Below, piece after piece: positions 1 through 6,557 of a stretch of DNA of 11,236 nt; the first letter of the stretch is position 1, and each line of letters starts with the position of its first letter. The stretch covers positions 1-11,236 of the forward strand of contig CAJYBN010000086.1 of assembly GCA_913064925.1 (NCBI GenBank), in the 5' to 3' direction. This stretch comes from an uncultured Peptococcaceae bacterium. Lineage in GTDB: Bacteria > Bacillota > Desulfotomaculia > Desulfotomaculales > Desulfallaceae. The notes beneath the pieces are model-generated. The model did no database searches. It saw only the letters and a program-made list of their open reading frames with translations, and was not told the DNA's origin. Both the position numbers and the translations under genes were made by a program.

Positions 1-146
1 CTGTGGCGCGGCATTAAACAGCGAGCGGGGGTGTCAGCGAGCAGTGTGCCGCGCGCAAAAACCTCCTTAACATTGGTTAGAAGAGACGCCTGGGTGGGGT
101 TCGGCCCGGGCGCGTAACAAGCCCCTTACGGGGTCTCCGGAAGGAG
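1..146 (+). ncRNA. probable omega RNA (HEARO RNA) upstream of iscB, 5' end outside window
   Basis: The stretch directly before an iscB remnant is where omega RNAs (HEARO) are encoded; these guide the IscB nuclease. The sequence is dense in stems and holds no ORF. An 8-bp stem pairs 6-13 with 47-54 (GCGCGGCA/TGCCGCGC). A second pairs 87-94 with 105-112 (CGCCTGGG/CCCGGGCG, one G-T pair) around a G-rich loop. A short 3' hairpin pairs 121-125 with 130-134. It ends at the AAGGAG that serves as the iscB ribosome-binding site, as is usual for this RNA. The guide segment would lie at the 5' end, so the left window edge may cut it off. The call rests on position and foldability; no covariance search was possible. 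Confidence 0.5.
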
Positions 147-156
147 ATTGTTTTTT

Positions 157-363
157 GTGGTGTTTGTACTGGATAAATACAAGAAACCTTTAATGCCCTG
201 CACCGAAAAGCGCGCGCGCCAGCTCTTGGAGCGCAGCAGGGCGGTGGTACACAGGATGTCCCCGTTTACTATCCGGCTCAAAGACCGGACGGTAGAAAAA
301 AGCGAGTTACAGCCGCTGCGGCTAAAACTTGATCGAAAAGTATTGACCCGCCTGAGAAATTAA
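157..363 (+). pseudogene. iscB: IscB remnant: N-terminal PLMP (RRXRR) domain only
   Basis: Intact IscB is an RNA-guided nickase/nuclease of roughly 400-500 residues, with a PLMP domain, three RuvC segments, a bridge helix and HNH. Here only the PLMP domain survives. It starts VFVLDKYKKPLMPC, continues through the Arg-rich RARQLLERSRA helix and PFTIRLKDR, and reaches QPLRLKLD at 310-333. The family would then enter RuvC-I with a PGSKTTG-like motif. Instead the frame reads nine unrelated residues and stops at 363. No RuvC or HNH sequence is visible downstream, so this is a deletion or junction near 334, not a point mutation. The likely start is GTG 157 (or 160), 8-13 bases after AAGGAG at 141-146; an in-frame TTG at 148 is only one base from that RBS. 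It cannot act as a nuclease. Confidence 0.8.
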
Positions 364-372
364 TAATAAAAT
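343..372 (+). promoter_or_regulatory. possible sigma-A promoter for the first MNT/HEPN module
   Basis: TTGACC at 343-348 and TAAAAT at 367-372 are separated by 18 bases, a good fit to -35/-10 consensus. The site lies in the tail of the broken iscB, past the junction at about 334, and about 50 bases upstream of the nucleotidyltransferase start at 425. It may have arrived with the toxin-antitoxin module. Inferred from consensus only. Confidence 0.4.
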
Positions 373-424
373 GAAAATAAATACAGGAAAATGGTGGATA
401 AACTGGGATAAGGAAGGATTGGAT

Positions 425-790
425 ATGCTTACGCCCGAACAAATTTCCAAGTACCGGGCTGGCTGGCGGGAATATAGGAAACAAAAGGAACAACAAGCGA
501 AGGAACGATACAGGCAGGCCATGAACCGGGTTTCGCGGGCCGCCGGCCATCTTAAACTAAAATACCGCTGTAAAGTTTTTCTTTTTGGCTCACTGCTCCG
601 CAAAGACAAGTTTATGGAGCATTCAGACATAGACATCGCGATTTCCGGCTTGGACAGCCGGGTAAATTTTTGGCAGCTGTATTCGGAAGTAATGGATATT
701 TTAGCGCCGTTTGACTTTGACCTGGTGGAACTGGAAAAAATCGACCCGGAAGTACGGGCATATATCCTGAAGGAGGGGGTGGAATTATGA
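425..790 (+). CDS. MNT-family nucleotidyltransferase, antitoxin-type
   Basis: A 121-residue minimal nucleotidyltransferase. MNT proteins paired with HEPN toxins act as antitoxins by transferring AMP to the toxin. The Gly-Ser motif is at residues 55-56 (FLFGSLLRK), the catalytic D-x-D at 68-70 (HSDIDIAI), and the third acidic residue probably D99 in FDFDLVEL. The end, RAYILKEGVEL, is typical of the family. The N-terminal 45 residues are a charged helix rich in K, R, E and Q. ATG 425 is chosen because AGGAAGG at 411-417 lies 7 bases before it; an ATG at 371 is in frame but has no RBS. The stop overlaps the next start as ATGA (787-790), so the two genes are translationally coupled. In this module the MNT gene precedes the HEPN gene, opposite to the hepT-mntA pair downstream. 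The active-site residues look intact although its partner is truncated. Confidence 0.85.
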   Translation: MLTPEQISKYRAGWREYRKQKEQQAKERYRQAMNRVSRAAGHLKLKYRCKVFLFGSLLRKDKFMEHSDIDIAISGLDSRVNFWQLYSEVMDILAPFDFDLVELEKIDPEVRAYILKEGVEL

Positions 791-1071
791 CCCCGAATCT
801 AACTTTGTTGGAAGTCCGGGTGCGAAAAGAACTTTTACACCTTGAGAAATTGGTGGAAGAACTTAAAACAGTTACCAGGATGCGGGAACTCAAGGTCAAT
901 AGCGTGCGAGTAAGGGCGTGCGCTTCTATATTGCATGATTTTTACTCCGGGATGGAAAAAATTTTCATTAATATAGCCCGGGAAATTGACCAAACGGTGC
1001 CCAAAAGCGAAGGCTGGCACAGGCAACTGCTGGAACAAATGACTGTAAAATGGAACAAAAATGTGAGGTAG
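787..1071 (+). pseudogene. truncated HEPN (HepT-like) toxin, catalytic C-terminus missing
   Basis: A 94-residue helical protein coupled to the MNT gene, with AAGGAGGG at 770-777 placed 9 bases before ATG 787. It resembles the N-terminal part of HepT-like ribonuclease proteins found next to MNT genes: ILHDFYSGMEKIFINIARE is the characteristic helix, followed by WHRQLLEQM at about residues 76-84. Proteins of this type run to about 140-150 residues and carry their RX4HXY-type motif near the C-terminus; here the frame ends TVKWNKNVR with no such motif. A related string, TGGAACAAA, occurs at 1031-1039 and 1051-1059, so a short-homology deletion at the junction with the next gene is possible. It probably has no RNase activity. 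Family assignment is from recall of the motif, without a search. Confidence 0.65.
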
Positions 1072-1076
1072 GGCCG

Positions 1077-1529
1077 ATGCAATACCGCAAGCTGAATATT
1101 GCCAGGATCCGGGAAAAAGTGAGTGATATCCGGGAAGCGCTTACCATGTTACGCCAATATGCGAATCTGAGTGACGAAACTTTTTTGAGCAACAAGGAGG
1201 CAGTCCTTGCGGCACGTTATTCATTTATTGTAATGGTGGAGGCAGCCATGAACATTGCCAATCATTTCTGTGCCAGGCTGCTCGATAAAGCTCCTTCCAC
1301 CTATGCGGAGGCATTCCTGTTGCTCGGCCAGGAAGGCGTTATGGATAGCCAACTGTCGCGGAAACTGGCTGACATGGCAAGGTTTCGCAATCTACTGGTT
1401 CACGGTTACGGCAAAGTTGACGATAGGAAAATGCTTGGGAGCATGCGGCAGGAACTCTCGGACGTGGATGCTTTTTTGCGCGAGGTAGCCCGTATAGTTT
1501 CCGCACAGGAGGATGAAAGTGGTGATTGA
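1077..1529 (+). CDS. hepT: HepT-type HEPN ribonuclease toxin (DUF86 family)
   Basis: A 150-residue all-helical HEPN protein of normal family length. The signature is intact: ARFRNLLVHGY at residues 101-111 gives R104-x4-H109-x-Y111, followed by KVDD, as in HepT toxins. In characterised pairs R and H form the RNase site of the HEPN dimer, and the Tyr is AMPylated by the MNT antitoxin. ATG 1077 is preferred because GAGG at 1065-1068 lies 8 bases upstream; an in-frame ATG at 1050 would lie inside the previous frame and lacks an RBS. The 3' end overlaps the start of mntA, so the toxin is made first and the antitoxin is translationally coupled. Intactness of all motif residues suggests a working toxin. 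Confidence 0.9.
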   Translation: MQYRKLNIARIREKVSDIREALTMLRQYANLSDETFLSNKEAVLAARYSFIVMVEAAMNIANHFCARLLDKAPSTYAEAFLLLGQEGVMDSQLSRKLADMARFRNLLVHGYGKVDDRKMLGSMRQELSDVDAFLREVARIVSAQEDESGD

Positions 1530-1953
1530 CAAACAAGACTATACTTACACTGTGAAGACCCGTGAAAGGAAAAGGATTATTAACAAGATAACCTCGGCAC
1601 TGCAGGGAAAGAAAGGGATAAGGTTTGCCTTCTTACACGGTTCGTTTGCCGAAAACCGTCCTTTTCACGACGTTGACGTTGCCGTTTATTTTGATACAAA
1701 CGTTTCGGCTGAAGATAGAATGGCAATCTGTATGAGGCTAAGTACGCAGTTAACTGCCGATTTACAGCTTCCTGTTGATATTAACGAATTGAACGGAGCT
1801 TCTCCGAGTTTCGCTTACCATGCCTCATGTGGGGAGATACTGTTTTGCCGCGATTTGGAAGAAGTCTACGAGTATAAAGAGCGCGTTTGGATCACCTATA
1901 TGGATTTCTATCCCTTTCTCAAGCAGAATTTGTTGGATTTGTTGGAAGTATAA
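1519..1953 (+). CDS. mntA: MntA-type nucleotidyltransferase antitoxin of HepT
   Basis: The partner of the preceding HepT. MntA enzymes neutralise HepT by adding AMP to the Tyr of its RX4HXY motif. Counting from the in-frame ATG at 1513, the motif HGSFAENRPFHDVDVAV gives G43-S44 and the D53-x-D55 metal ligands, with a third acidic residue at D89 (LPVDINEL). The spacing between GS and DxD is the short form seen in thermophile and archaeal MNT proteins. AGGAGG (1507-1512) directly abuts ATG 1513, leaving no spacer, so GTG 1519 (6-base spacing) or GTG 1522 (9) is the more plausible start. The gene overlaps hepT by about 11 bases. The C-terminal VWITYMDFYPFLKQNLL is usual for the family. No terminator is evident after the stop. 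Confidence 0.88.
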   Translation: MVIDKQDYTYTVKTRERKRIINKITSALQGKKGIRFAFLHGSFAENRPFHDVDVAVYFDTNVSAEDRMAICMRLSTQLTADLQLPVDINELNGASPSFAYHASCGEILFCRDLEEVYEYKERVWITYMDFYPFLKQNLLDLLEV

Positions 1954-2043
1954 CAGCTATTGAACTGCTGATTATGTGGCCGTGAGATGTGGGGTCGGGC
2001 TTCATATTATGAAACTCTTAACGGGTTGAGGGAAGCCGTCATA

Positions 2044-2558
2044 ATGGGCGAGTCCATAACGGTTTGTGAAAAAATTCACTGGCAAGGCGAAATTATCTCT
2101 GTCCAGCCCAGGATCCGCCTCGTGCGTTCCTTTGATGAAAGGGCCCAAGCTGCTTGGGGTATTCCCTGCAGGTAAAAGGAGAAGCGGGCGGGCAAAGGGG
2201 AGAATTTCTTATCGGCATAGGAAAGGGTACCCAGGGCAAACACGGCTTCCGGGCCGGGAACGTGGTCCGCGGCCAGTGCCTGCCTGTGCCTGACCCGCGC
2301 AGGGGCCCATTGATTTTTACAGGGTGTCCGGGCGAGGACATGGCCCAGTACATGCCCCGCTCCGAGGTCCCCCGCGGGGCCAGGGTTCTTTCCCCGGCCC
2401 AGCAGGTATTGCTGCACTTGAGGAAGAAGGGGTTTGTTGATTCGGGTAGTTACAGAAGGGGATTTCTAGTAGGTGTCGAAATTATTCTGGATAACGTGAT
2501 AAACTTGATCCACTCACCGGATACTTTTGAAAACAAACTGAAAAGCTGGATGATATAA
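2044..2558 (+). pseudogene. frameshifted conserved hypothetical gene
   Basis: The first frame from ATG 2044 reads HWQGEIISVQPRIRL then VRSFDERAQA, and runs into a stop at 2173-2175. A second frame continues the same protein from 2154: LGYSLQVKGE, EFLIGIGKGTQGKHGFRAG, LPVPDPR. I recall an uncharacterised Firmicute family with SVQPRIRL, SFDER, LGY, IGIGK, KH.FRAGD and PDPR blocks in this order; joining the blocks requires one missing base near 2143-2153. A second slip near 2301-2308 may also exist, because the third frame reads IDFYRVSG right after PDPR. The 2154 frame continues to 2558, but its last 100 or so bases look unlike the family and contain a promoter-like motif. Function is unknown. 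The frameshift is well supported by reading frames, the family identity less so. Confidence 0.6.
2457..2481 (+). promoter_or_regulatory. weak SigH-like / 0A-box-like motif
   Basis: AGGGGAT, 13 bases, CGAAA resembles AGGAWWT-N12-14-HGAAT with several mismatches. The core TGTCGAA (2474-2480) equals the Spo0A box core. The 11-mer GGTGTCGAAAT here also occurs in the likely promoter of the SLH gene at 7633-7643. It may have driven the Wzz gene 260 bases downstream. Consensus matching only. Confidence 0.25.
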
Positions 2559-2741
2559 CAGCTCATAGAAATGCAGCTTAATAAGACGCCCGCGCGCGGG
2601 AGGCGGGGGCGGCTCTTTTGGTACAAGACGGCCCTCTTTTGGCGGTCGCAGCGGTTTATTTTTTGGTTGCCGCAAGGTAGTACAAGCAGTGAAAATAACT
2701 AGCTGGAAAAACGCAGTTTTACACGCCGGAATGCTTTAAAA
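2559..2741 (+). other. intergenic region before the Wzz remnant
   Basis: No credible ORF. It holds a perfect GC palindrome, CCCGCGCGCGGG at 2589-2600, followed by a G-rich run and CTCTTTT at 2613-2619. Together these could form a weak terminator, but the stem is imperfect when extended. The last 40 bases before 2742 contain no clear ribosome-binding site. Nothing else is recognised. Confidence 0.4.
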
Positions 2742-4035
2742 TTGGAAGAAGAAATTAACTTGAGGGATTTAATTGAAGTTCTGCTCAGGGGAAAGTGGAT
2801 TATTGTCGGGCTGACTGTGATCAGCGTCCTTGCTGCGGGGTTGATAAGCTTTAACATGCCACCCACTTACGAGGCCAGGGCGGTGTTGATGGTTAAAAGC
2901 CCGCCGCAAATTAATCCGGAAGAGCGTTCCGGCCTGGACACGCTGCTGGACATGATTTCACAATACCCGAGCATGTCGGTGGAAACTTATGTAAACCAGG
3001 TTTCCAACCCGATAATTCTGGAAAGGGTCATAGAAAAACTCAATTTGGACAGGGAGAAATATAATCCTTTCAGCCTGCAGAAGGCCCTTAAGGTAGAATC
3101 TGTTAAGGGAACCAACCTGATTAATATCAAGCTGCAGGGAAAAGATAAAAAACTCATTACCGATATAGTAAATACGGTCGCAGAGGAATTTGTTGCTTTT
3201 GTATCCGAGACTTAAAGGGAAAGTTTAGGGCAGTCCACTGTATTTCTAGTTGAACGCATGCAGGAGGAAGAGGGGAAAATCGCCGAGGCGGTAGACGATT
3301 ACAAAAAGTTCCTGGCGCAGCCGCGGGGCGTAAATGAGCTGCGGCAGGAAATCAACAGCAAATTGGGTATTATAACTGGGTTCAAAAAGCAGCTGGTAAG
3401 CAATGAAGTGGAGATAAAGAGCGTCAGGGCCTCGCTGGCGCAGGTGGAAAAAGACTTGGCCAAAACGCCGGAGATACTGACCACCAAAGAAGGCGCTCTC
3501 GGACGATATGTATTTTTACGATGCGACCAAAAAGGCCGGCGGGGAGCTGCCTGCGAACCTCTCCAAGCTGCAGATAACCAACGAGGAAATCAACCCGGTT
3601 TACATAAATTTCAAGCAGACCAAGGTTAACCTGAAGCGGAGGTTGGCCGACCTCGAGGCGACCCAGCGGGAACTGCAGGATGAAATCAAGAAAGCTCAAG
3701 CCGACCTGAAAGTGCTGCAGGCGGAGCTGGCCGAGAAAGAAATGATTGACCAGCGCCTGGCGGAAAAAATAAAGGTGCTGAGGAATAATTACGCCATGCT
3801 GTCCAGGAAGTACGAGGAGACCAGGCTGGCAGAAACGGCGCAGTTCGGGGAGAGCAACATCATGCTGCTGGCTCCTGCCATAGAGCCGGTGGAACCGGTG
3901 GGGCCGCGCAAGATGCTGAACATGGCCGTGGCAGGCGTGCTGGGCGTGATGGTGAGCGTATTCCTGGTATTTTTCCTGGAGTTCTGGCGCAAGTCAGCAC
4001 CCGTAGGATTGCCGGATAGTGTTGATGGCAAATAG
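2742..4035 (+). pseudogene. Wzz/GumC-type polysaccharide chain-length protein, inactivated
   Basis: Read across its lesions this encodes about 430 residues of a Wzz-family (PCP) inner-membrane protein, which controls chain length or export of surface polysaccharide. It starts EEEINLRDLIEVLLRGKW, then TM1 (WIIVGLTVISVLAAGLISF). A long periplasmic-type coiled coil follows (LKRRLADLEATQRELQDEIK region). The Pro-rich APAIEPVEPVGPRK and TM2 (MLNMAVAGVLGVMVSVFLVF) come near the end. Lesion 1 is an in-frame TAA at 3213-3215 after FVSET; the same frame resumes with RESLGQSTVFLVERMQEEEG. Lesion 2 is an extra G near 3492: KEGALG should read KEALSDDMYFYDAT, and the +1 frame then runs to 4035. The start is also weak: TTG 2742 with no good RBS. 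The downstream half could be translated only by reinitiation, giving no complete protein. Confidence 0.85.
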
Positions 4036-4057
4036 ACAAAGTGCTGCTTCATATATG

Positions 4058-4084
4058 CCCCCCAATTTATTGGAGGGAGGAGGT
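4058..4084 (+). promoter_or_regulatory. RBS with overlapping hairpin before the HTH gene
   Basis: The purine run GGAGGGAGGAGGT (4072-4084) ends 5 bases before TTG 4090. The preceding C run pairs with its first half: 4058-4065 against 4070-4077, with one C-A mismatch and a TTTA loop. The fold would cover the 5' part of the RBS but leave the second GAGG free, so translation may be tuned rather than blocked. Inferred from pairing by eye. Confidence 0.35.
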
Positions 4085-4089
4085 CACTA

Positions 4090-4302
4090 TTGATATTTGG
4101 TTTCGGCATCCATAGGAAAACGGTTAAAGAGCTGCGAAAAAATCAAGGCCTTACAGCTAGGGAGGTAGCTCAGATAGCAAAAGTTGATACAGTAGATATT
4201 CTAAAAGTAGAAAATACAAAGCTAAAAGACGTTCCAGAGCCGTTAAGATCAAAAATTACGCCGGTCCTAAGAGGAGATTTCATGGATAAGATTCCTTGGT
4301 AG
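4090..4302 (+). CDS. small XRE-like helix-turn-helix protein
   Basis: A 70-residue protein. Residues about 12-45 (VKELRKNQGLTAREVAQIAKVDTVDILKVEN) match the start of a Cro/C1-type HTH: helix, GLTAREVAQ turn region, recognition helix. The rest, up to the end GDFMDKIPW, is short and basic to neutral. The TTG start is supported by the very strong upstream RBS and by the absence of an alternative. It is much shorter than typical XRE repressors and has no sensor domain, so it may be a DNA-binding module or a remnant. Base composition is clearly more AT-rich than the flanking Wzz and TPR genes, compatible with separate acquisition. It stands between a dead exopolysaccharide gene and the TPR gene; its target is unknown. 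Confidence 0.65.
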   Translation: MIFGFGIHRKTVKELRKNQGLTAREVAQIAKVDTVDILKVENTKLKDVPEPLRSKITPVLRGDFMDKIPW

Positions 4303-4439
4303 TTAAGATCCGTAAGGAGAACTAACCCTCCTGAGACCAAAAAATGGGTGCAAAAATTTACAGCTTGCCTACTTGGCAGCTGGTGTTACAGGCAGGGTCG
4401 GGTTACACTTTTAGCTTGAAAGAGGTGCTCACCGGAAAA

Positions 4440-6338
4440 ATGAAATCCAAAAAAGTGGAAGAACTTACGAAAAAAGGAAGAGAATTACTAAATATGAAGG
4501 ACTTCCGGGCTGCCCAAAAGGCATTCGCTGAAGCCCTGGAACTGGAAGAATCCACCCCCATACGCAATAACCTGGCGCTGGCCGCCTTCATGGCCGGCGA
4601 GCCCCGGCGCGCTCTTGATGTGCTGGAGCCGTACCTGGGGCCGGAAAACGGAAACGCCCGGGCGAACCCCTTTACCTACGCCCTGGCCGCCAGGATTCAC
4701 TGCTCCGTGGGTCAGGAAGATTTGGCCCGCCGGCGGCTGCAGCAGGCCGTGCGCAGCTTCGAGGAGGGACTGAGGGAATTCCGCCGTGCGGGGCTCCAAG
4801 ATGGCTTTTACCCCTTCCGGGAATACACGGTAACCATCATGCGGGCGGCTGCCGACCTGGCAGACCACCGAATGGTATTTGAGCTTTACCGCCGCTGGGA
4901 ATCTTATCATGTTTCTTGGGAAAACAAGTTTCTGGCAGCGGTAGCCTGTTTTAATATTGGCCGTTACAAGCGGGCCGCATCCCTCTGGTCCTCCATAGCC
5001 GGAGTGCAACAGCTGTTTGCCACCATGGAGCGGCTGGCCTTCATGGTGGAGCGGGGCGTTATTCCGCCCTTTACAATGGGCTACGAACTTCGTTCTGCGG
5101 AAAAACTGCAGAAGATGATTGAAGAGGCTGGCGACGACGAGGAACTGCGCCGGCAGTACATGCAGGACAGCAATTTCCGCGTGGCGCTGCTGGCCTGGAT
5201 ATTGGAGGAGGGCGGCTCCAGAAACGCCGGCCAGGCCATGTATTACCTGGTATATTACGGGGGCGAGTGGGGAGAGAAGCTGGGGCGGCAGGTACTGGAA
5301 TACTCCGGGTTTTCACCTTACCTGAAGATGGCGGCGGCGGATGCTCTGATGGCCAGGGGTATCCTGCGGGAAGGCGAACCCGTGCCCATGTTCATTGACG
5401 GGGAGAGGCGATTGGTGGAAATCAAAAAGACCTCTGTTTTGCTTGAACCGGACGAAGAACTGGATAAAATAGTGAACCGTGCGATTCAGCTGCGGGATAA
5501 AGGGCAAGTTGAAGAGGCTACAGCCCTGCTGCAGGACATGTACCGGGAAGGCAAGCTTTATCCCCCGGCGCTTATGACCCTGGCCAATCTCCTGCGCCAG
5601 CAGGGCGAATTGGAGAAAGCCCTGGAAATAATGGAGATGCTGGAGGAAATAGCTCCCGAGGAACCGGCTCTTTTGTTCAACTTTGCGGCGCTTATGCTGC
5701 AGATGGGAGAGCCGGAGCGGGCTCGCGAATATTTGGAGAGGATCGACAGCCGGGAAATGGGGGAGGAATTTCGGGAAAAGCTAGAAGAACTGAAAAGGGA
5801 AATAAAGCTTGCCGAAGACGGCTTTTCCCTCCCCCCTTACGTGGATATGCTGGTGCGTCAATACGAGGAAGAACAGCGCCAACAAGTCGAAGCAAAACCC
5901 CTTCCCGTGGACGCCTCCCTCGCCCGGGGGCTGAAGAACATGCCCGCCCACTGGCTGGAAGGGGTTTGCTGGAACTACGAACTGGAACCCGCTCGGCGCC
6001 GCCGGGAGCGGGAGGAGCAAATAAAAGATTTTCTTTCCCGCCGCAGCAACCTGGAAGAGGCCGTGCAGGAACTGGGCGAAGAAGAGCGGGAACTACTCAG
6101 GTACCTACTGCAGCGGGGAGGTTGGAGCAGGCTGAACGCCGTTACCCGCAAGTTCGGGTCCCTGGAGGGCGACGGGTTTTTCTGGAATGAGCTGGAACCG
6201 GAATCTCCCCTGGGTATCCTCTGGTCCCGGGCCCTGGTGATGGTGGGCAGGGCTGTCCTCGAAGGGCGCCGCTGCAAGATCGCCGCCATTCCCTTGGAGC
6301 TGCGGGAACCCCTGGGGGAAATACTGGGCGCCGGGTAA
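4440..6338 (+). CDS. large tetratricopeptide-repeat protein with conserved C-terminal domain
   Basis: A 632-residue soluble protein with no signal peptide or membrane segment. TPR-type helix pairs occur at about residues 3-68 (GRELLNMKDFRAAQKAFAEA, NNLALAAFMAGEPRRALDVL) and 342-445 (AIQLRDKGQVEEATALLQDM, LANLLRQQGELEKALEIMEM, FAALMLQMGEPERAREYLER). The middle is helical and less regular. A charged linker follows, then a C-terminal domain from about 500 with WSRLNAVTRKFGSLEGDGFFW and SPLGILWSRALVMVGRAVLEGRR, which looks winged-helix-like. TPRs bind proteins; the partner is unknown. ATG 4440 is preferred because the TPR pattern begins there. An in-frame ATG at 4344 would add 32 residues unlike the rest, and neither start has an ideal RBS. 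Its 3' part is duplicated in degenerate form at 7242-7348. Confidence 0.8.
   Translation: MKSKKVEELTKKGRELLNMKDFRAAQKAFAEALELEESTPIRNNLALAAFMAGEPRRALDVLEPYLGPENGNARANPFTYALAARIHCSVGQEDLARRRLQQAVRSFEEGLREFRRAGLQDGFYPFREYTVTIMRAAADLADHRMVFELYRRWESYHVSWENKFLAAVACFNIGRYKRAASLWSSIAGVQQLFATMERLAFMVERGVIPPFTMGYELRSAEKLQKMIEEAGDDEELRRQYMQDSNFRVALLAWILEEGGSRNAGQAMYYLVYYGGEWGEKLGRQVLEYSGFSPYLKMAAADALMARGILREGEPVPMFIDGERRLVEIKKTSVLLEPDEELDKIVNRAIQLRDKGQVEEATALLQDMYREGKLYPPALMTLANLLRQQGELEKALEIMEMLEEIAPEEPALLFNFAALMLQMGEPERAREYLERIDSREMGEEFREKLEELKREIKLAEDGFSLPPYVDMLVRQYEEEQRQQVEAKPLPVDASLARGLKNMPAHWLEGVCWNYELEPARRRREREEQIKDFLSRRSNLEEAVQELGEEERELLRYLLQRGGWSRLNAVTRKFGSLEGDGFFWNELEPESPLGILWSRALVMVGRAVLEGRRCKIAAIPLELREPLGEILGAG
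6168..6275 (+). repeat. source copy of a duplicated 108-base segment in the TPR gene
   Basis: This part of the TPR gene's C-terminal domain recurs at 7242-7348. By eye the copies differ at about nine substitutions and one single-base gap, and the last 40 or so bases are identical. Confidence 0.9.
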
Positions 6339-6498
6339 ACTACGTTACACCACTTACAGTTGAACTAGAAATTCCGGGTATCAAAATTGGAGAGAGGCAC
6401 TTTAGAGAAGAAGGGGAGTGCCAAAAACCGCAATGAGTTGGAACGAAGTGCTCCAGTTTACCATGGAGGTCTTTGCAGGTAACCGCTGCCCGTTGCTG
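6339..6498 (+). other. region between TPR gene and vapBC promoter; possible small ORF
   Basis: No recognised gene. A 39-residue frame from ATG 6433 (MSWNEVLQFTMEVFAG...) runs through the vapBC operator to TGA 6550-6552 and has AAGGGGAG about 14 bases upstream. It could be the 5' stub of a gene interrupted by vapBC, or chance. Two short inverted repeats occur: GGCACT/AGTGCC (6396-6401 with 6417-6422) and CGCTGC/GCAGCG (6484-6489 with 6501-6506). Neither is followed by a T tract. Confidence 0.3.
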
Positions 6499-6527
6499 TT
6501 GCAGCGCTGTAAAAACAATGCTATCAT
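6499..6527 (+). promoter_or_regulatory. probable vapBC promoter
   Basis: TTGCAG (6499-6504), 17 bases, TATCAT (6522-6527) fit sigma-A -35/-10 boxes. The -10 lies inside the left arm of the operator palindrome, so a protein bound there would block transcription. Consensus only. Confidence 0.5.
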
Positions 6528-6543
6528 AATGATAGCATTGTTT
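6513..6543 (+). promoter_or_regulatory. 31-base perfect palindrome, likely VapBC operator
   Basis: AAACAATGCTATCAT, one central A, then its exact reverse complement ending at 6543. The 15-bp arms are perfect. It covers the likely -10 box and abuts the GGAGG RBS (6544-6548) of the antitoxin gene. VapB/FitA antitoxins are dimeric ribbon-helix-helix proteins that, with their toxin, bind such inverted repeats in their own promoter, so negative autoregulation is the natural reading. As RNA it could also form a hairpin next to the RBS. No T tract follows, so it is not a terminator. Confidence 0.8.
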
Positions 6544-6557
6544 GGAGGGTGATGTTA

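Noticed and set aside
2076..2417. 113-residue minus-strand frame over the frameshifted gene
   Set aside because: The plus strand shows ordered family motifs in two frames; the reverse frame has none.
1949..2563. 10-mer TATAACAGCT at two stop-codon regions (1949-1958 and 2554-2563)
   Set aside because: Too short to claim as attachment sites or target duplications; flanking sequences do not extend the match.
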